A DNA stretch of 8,072 nucleotides from Bacteroidales bacterium (GTDB lineage Bacteria > Bacteroidota > Bacteroidia > Bacteroidales > B18-G4): the NCBI GenBank assembly GCA_030618905.1, contig JAUXCL010000104.1, positions 1 through 8,072 of the forward strand. Reading direction: 5' to 3'. How positions within the stretch are numbered: position 1 is the stretch's first letter; each line of letters opens with the position of its first letter. The notes under the pieces are model-generated. The model was not told the origin of the DNA, ran no database searches, and was given only the letters and a program-made list of their open reading frames with translations. Below, piece by piece: positions 6,133 through 8,072 of this stretch. Both the position numbers and the translations under genes were made by a program.

Positions 6133-7410
6133 ATGACCGAAAAATTTCTTCATTACCTGTGGAAGTTCCGTCTGATCAGTGAGCAGTTGGAAACCACCGA
6201 GGGCGAGCCACTTTCCATTATTCAACCCGGCACATTAAACAGTGATGCAGGACCGGATTTCTTTGATGCCCGGATCAGGATCAATAACACACTTTGGGCG
6301 GGAAATGTAGAAATACATTTCCGTTCATCAGATTGGAAAAAACATGGACATCAATATGATAAGCGTTACCGGAACATCATTCTTCATGTAGTGTATGAGG
6401 ATGATGAAGTCATCCTGGTCCAGGAAGGGCATCAAATCCCGACCCTGGTCCTGAAAAATAAATTTGATGAGGACCTTTACATCAATTACAGGCGCTACAT
6501 GAAAAGAAAAAGTTGGATTCCATGTGAAAAGACTTTTCAAAATGTGGAACAGCCGGGTATCAAAACATGGATCGACAACTTCACCCATGAACGATTAAAT
6601 GATAAGGCCAGCTCAATAGAACGCGCCCTGATCCTGGATTGCTTTGATTGGGAGCAAACGCTATATCGTTTCCTGGCTATCAATTTTGGATTTAAGCTAA
6701 ATGGACATGCTTTTGAATTATTGGCCAAATCATTGCCAATCCAGATCATCAACAGGCACAAGGACAACCAATTTGAGCTCGAGGCTCTGCTTTTTGGCCA
6801 GGCCGGATTTCTTAACCTTAAGCAAGTGGATGAATATCATAAAAGATTAAAAAGTGAATACCAGCTTTTCAGGAAAAAATATGCCCTGAGCCCTATCGAT
6901 GCGCATTTATGGAATTTCCTGAGATTACGGCCACCCAATTTCCCTACCATCCGGATTGCACAATTTGCTTTTTTGTTGGGCCAACCCGGTACTCTCTTTG
7001 ACAAGTTCATCCGGCCCAAGAGCCTGGAGAAACTTCATGATAACTTAATCGCAGGCTGTTCGGTATATTGGGAAACGCATTTCATGTTTGACAAAGCTTC
7101 CCCAAAATCAAAGAAATGGATTGGGAAGGATAGCATTCAACTGATTATCATCAATACCATTGTCCCCTTCAATTATGTTTACGGGCAGATTAATGACAAG
7201 CCTGCATATGTAAATAAAGCATTAAATTTCCTGCACCAACTACCACCTGAGAAGAACAAGATAATCAAGAAATGGTCATCCCTGAATGCAGCTATCCCTT
7301 CCGCCTTCGAAAGCCAGGCCTACTTACAGCTCATGAAAACCATGTGTGATCAAAAGAAATGCCTGGAATGCAGGATTGGTGACCAGGTACTGAAAGACAT
7401 CAGAGTTTGA
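6133..7410 (+). CDS. DUF2851 family protein, function unknown
   Basis: The 425-residue product matches what I know of DUF2851 (PF11013), an uncharacterised family found mainly in Bacteroidota. Recognisable parts are the N-terminus MTEKFLHYLWKFRLI, followed by the segment GTLNSDAGPDFFDARI (33-48) and WAGNVEIHFRSSDW (55-68), which looks like a beta-rich acidic core. The middle (about 150-390) is largely helical. The C-terminus carries CDQKKCLECRIG (405-416), a C-x4-C-x2-C cluster that could bind a metal. The conserved Asp/Glu residues in the N-terminal part (D37, D41, E60, H62, D67) are in an order loosely like a nuclease fold, but this is speculation. There is no signal peptide or membrane helix, so it is probably cytoplasmic. 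It is transcribed away from the zapA operon across a 136-base gap; no clean promoter was seen for it. The ATG at 6133 gives the family N-terminus. Confidence 0.88.
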   Translation: MTEKFLHYLWKFRLISEQLETTEGEPLSIIQPGTLNSDAGPDFFDARIRINNTLWAGNVEIHFRSSDWKKHGHQYDKRYRNIILHVVYEDDEVILVQEGHQIPTLVLKNKFDEDLYINYRRYMKRKSWIPCEKTFQNVEQPGIKTWIDNFTHERLNDKASSIERALILDCFDWEQTLYRFLAINFGFKLNGHAFELLAKSLPIQIINRHKDNQFELEALLFGQAGFLNLKQVDEYHKRLKSEYQLFRKKYALSPIDAHLWNFLRLRPPNFPTIRIAQFAFLLGQPGTLFDKFIRPKSLEKLHDNLIAGCSVYWETHFMFDKASPKSKKWIGKDSIQLIIINTIVPFNYVYGQINDKPAYVNKALNFLHQLPPEKNKIIKKWSSLNAAIPSAFESQAYLQLMKTMCDQKKCLECRIGDQVLKDIRV

Positions 7411-7424
7411 TGGCAGATAAGTAT

Positions 7425-7432
7425 TATCTTTG
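7425..7432 (+). promoter_or_regulatory. Possible -7 promoter box ahead of the channel gene
   Basis: TATCTTTG matches the TAnnTTTG consensus exactly and lies 25 bases ahead of the proposed TTG start of the channel gene. The only nearby TTTG (7406-7409) is 15 bases upstream, shorter than the usual 19-21, and no TTnG occurs at the right distance. It is therefore a half-supported promoter. Confidence 0.3.
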
Positions 7433-7456
7433 TTCAAACAGCTAATTTGATAATCT

Positions 7457-8072
7457 TTGGAAAATTTTATCCGAAATCAAAGGGTCAGAAGGGCAATTTT
7501 CATGCTGCTCATTATCATTGTAGCGGGCATCACCGGATATATGTTTATTGAGGGTGATGGTTTTCTTAACGCCCTGTATATGACCATCATTACTATTTCC
7601 ACAGTTGGGTTTGGCGAAATCCATAAACTTTCCATAGCAGGCAAAATATTTACCATCATCATGACCTTATCATCCAGAATCTTGAACAGCAATTCCGTTT
7701 TATTGAAGGGGATGCTACTGATGATGAAGTACTTGTCAAGGCCAATATCAAATCCGCCAATGCACTGATTACCACATTGCCTAACGATGCCGACAACTTG
7801 TTTGTCGTTTTGTCTGCCCGCTCTATGAACCCGGATTTAAAGATCATCAGCCGGGCCTCCAATGAAAGTTCGGAGAAAAAATTACGTTTTGCCGGTGCCA
7901 ACAATGTCATTCTGCCCGAGAAAGTTGGAGGAAACCACATGGCCATTTTGGTTGCCAAACCAGACATCGTTGAATTCCTGGAACACATGTCTTTGCGAGG
8001 CAGTTCACCTACTAACCTGGAGGAAATTGTCTGCGCCGACCTTCAGGATGATATCAGCTGTATGTCCATTCA
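7457..8072 (+). pseudogene. Two-domain potassium channel (ion channel plus TrkA-N/RCK), internally deleted and frameshifted; 3' end outside window
   Basis: Members of this family have two membrane helices around a pore loop and a cytoplasmic RCK (TrkA-N) domain that binds nucleotide and gates K+ flow. Here frame 2 encodes a basic N-terminus, TM1 (about 13-32), the pore with selectivity filter TVGFGE (49-54, codons 7601-7618), and the start of TM2 (AGKIFTIIMTLS), then unrelated residues to a stop at 7766-7768. From about 7663 the RCK domain continues in another frame: NLEQQFRFIEGDATDDEVL, then ANALITTLPNDADNLFVVLSAR and VGGNHMAILVAKPDIVEFLEHM, open to the window end. Most of TM2, the linker, and the first Rossmann strand with GxGxxG are missing, judged to be about 80-95 codons from the family layout. 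A simple frameshift would not remove them, so an out-of-frame deletion or assembly error is likely. The TTG at 7457 is chosen because a stop (7451-7453) precedes it and the first ATG (7502) would cut into TM1. Confidence 0.8.

Noticed and set aside
6108..6182. Short upstream ORF (24 codons) overlapping the DUF2851 start, preceded by GAGGGG
   Set aside because: The purine run is only one base from its ATG, too close to serve it, it is out of frame with the main gene, and the peptide has no features.
7601..7768. Programmed ribosomal frameshift in the channel gene
   Set aside because: Changing frame would not restore the missing TM2 and GxGxxG segments, and there is no clear slippery heptamer at the junction.
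7659..7988. 109-residue minus-strand ORF near the window end
   Set aside because: It is antisense to the recognisable RCK domain of the channel gene and has no family features.

Overview
The window looks like an ordinary chromosomal segment of a member of the Bacteroidota. Three things point that way: promoters of the TTTG / TAnnTTTG type, gene families typical of the phylum (DUF2851, a coiled-coil gene next to zapA, an acidic-tailed lipoprotein), and mostly AT-rich start regions without strong Shine-Dalgarno sequences. No phage, insertion sequence, CRISPR array, tRNA or rRNA was seen. The genes are mainly housekeeping, and I found no clear case for a new multi-gene system.

Region 1 (1-1855, minus strand): dapD (lysine and meso-diaminopimelate synthesis) is followed 25 bases later by a family 9 glycosyltransferase, and then by what may be the first codons of another gene at the window edge. 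The two main genes supply a cell-wall precursor and probably envelope sugars.

Region 2 (1856-3527): a 94-base divergent intergenic region carries two overlapping promoters, one for dapD and one for a plus-strand operon of ruvX (DNA repair/RNA maturation nuclease fold), def (peptide deformylase) and a small TPR lipoprotein.

Region 3 (3528-6132, minus strand): a promoter with a perfect match to the phylum consensus drives a ZapB-like coiled-coil gene, then zapA (cell division). Directly behind the zapA stop codon lies a roughly 200-nt structured RNA closed by a perfect 12-bp terminal helix and ending in a U tract. Its place and fold suggest 6S RNA. After it comes rny (ribonuclease Y). The lipoprotein gene and rny converge with only 22 bases between them.

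Region 4 (6133-8072, plus strand): a full-length DUF2851 gene is followed by a two-domain potassium channel gene (pore plus TrkA-N) that looks broken. The pore half and the RCK half are in different frames, and the expected second membrane helix and the nucleotide-binding glycine loop are absent, so an internal deletion (or an assembly error) is likely. This gene runs off the window end.

The items most worth a second look are the 6S-like RNA, the damaged channel gene and the overlapping divergent promoters.
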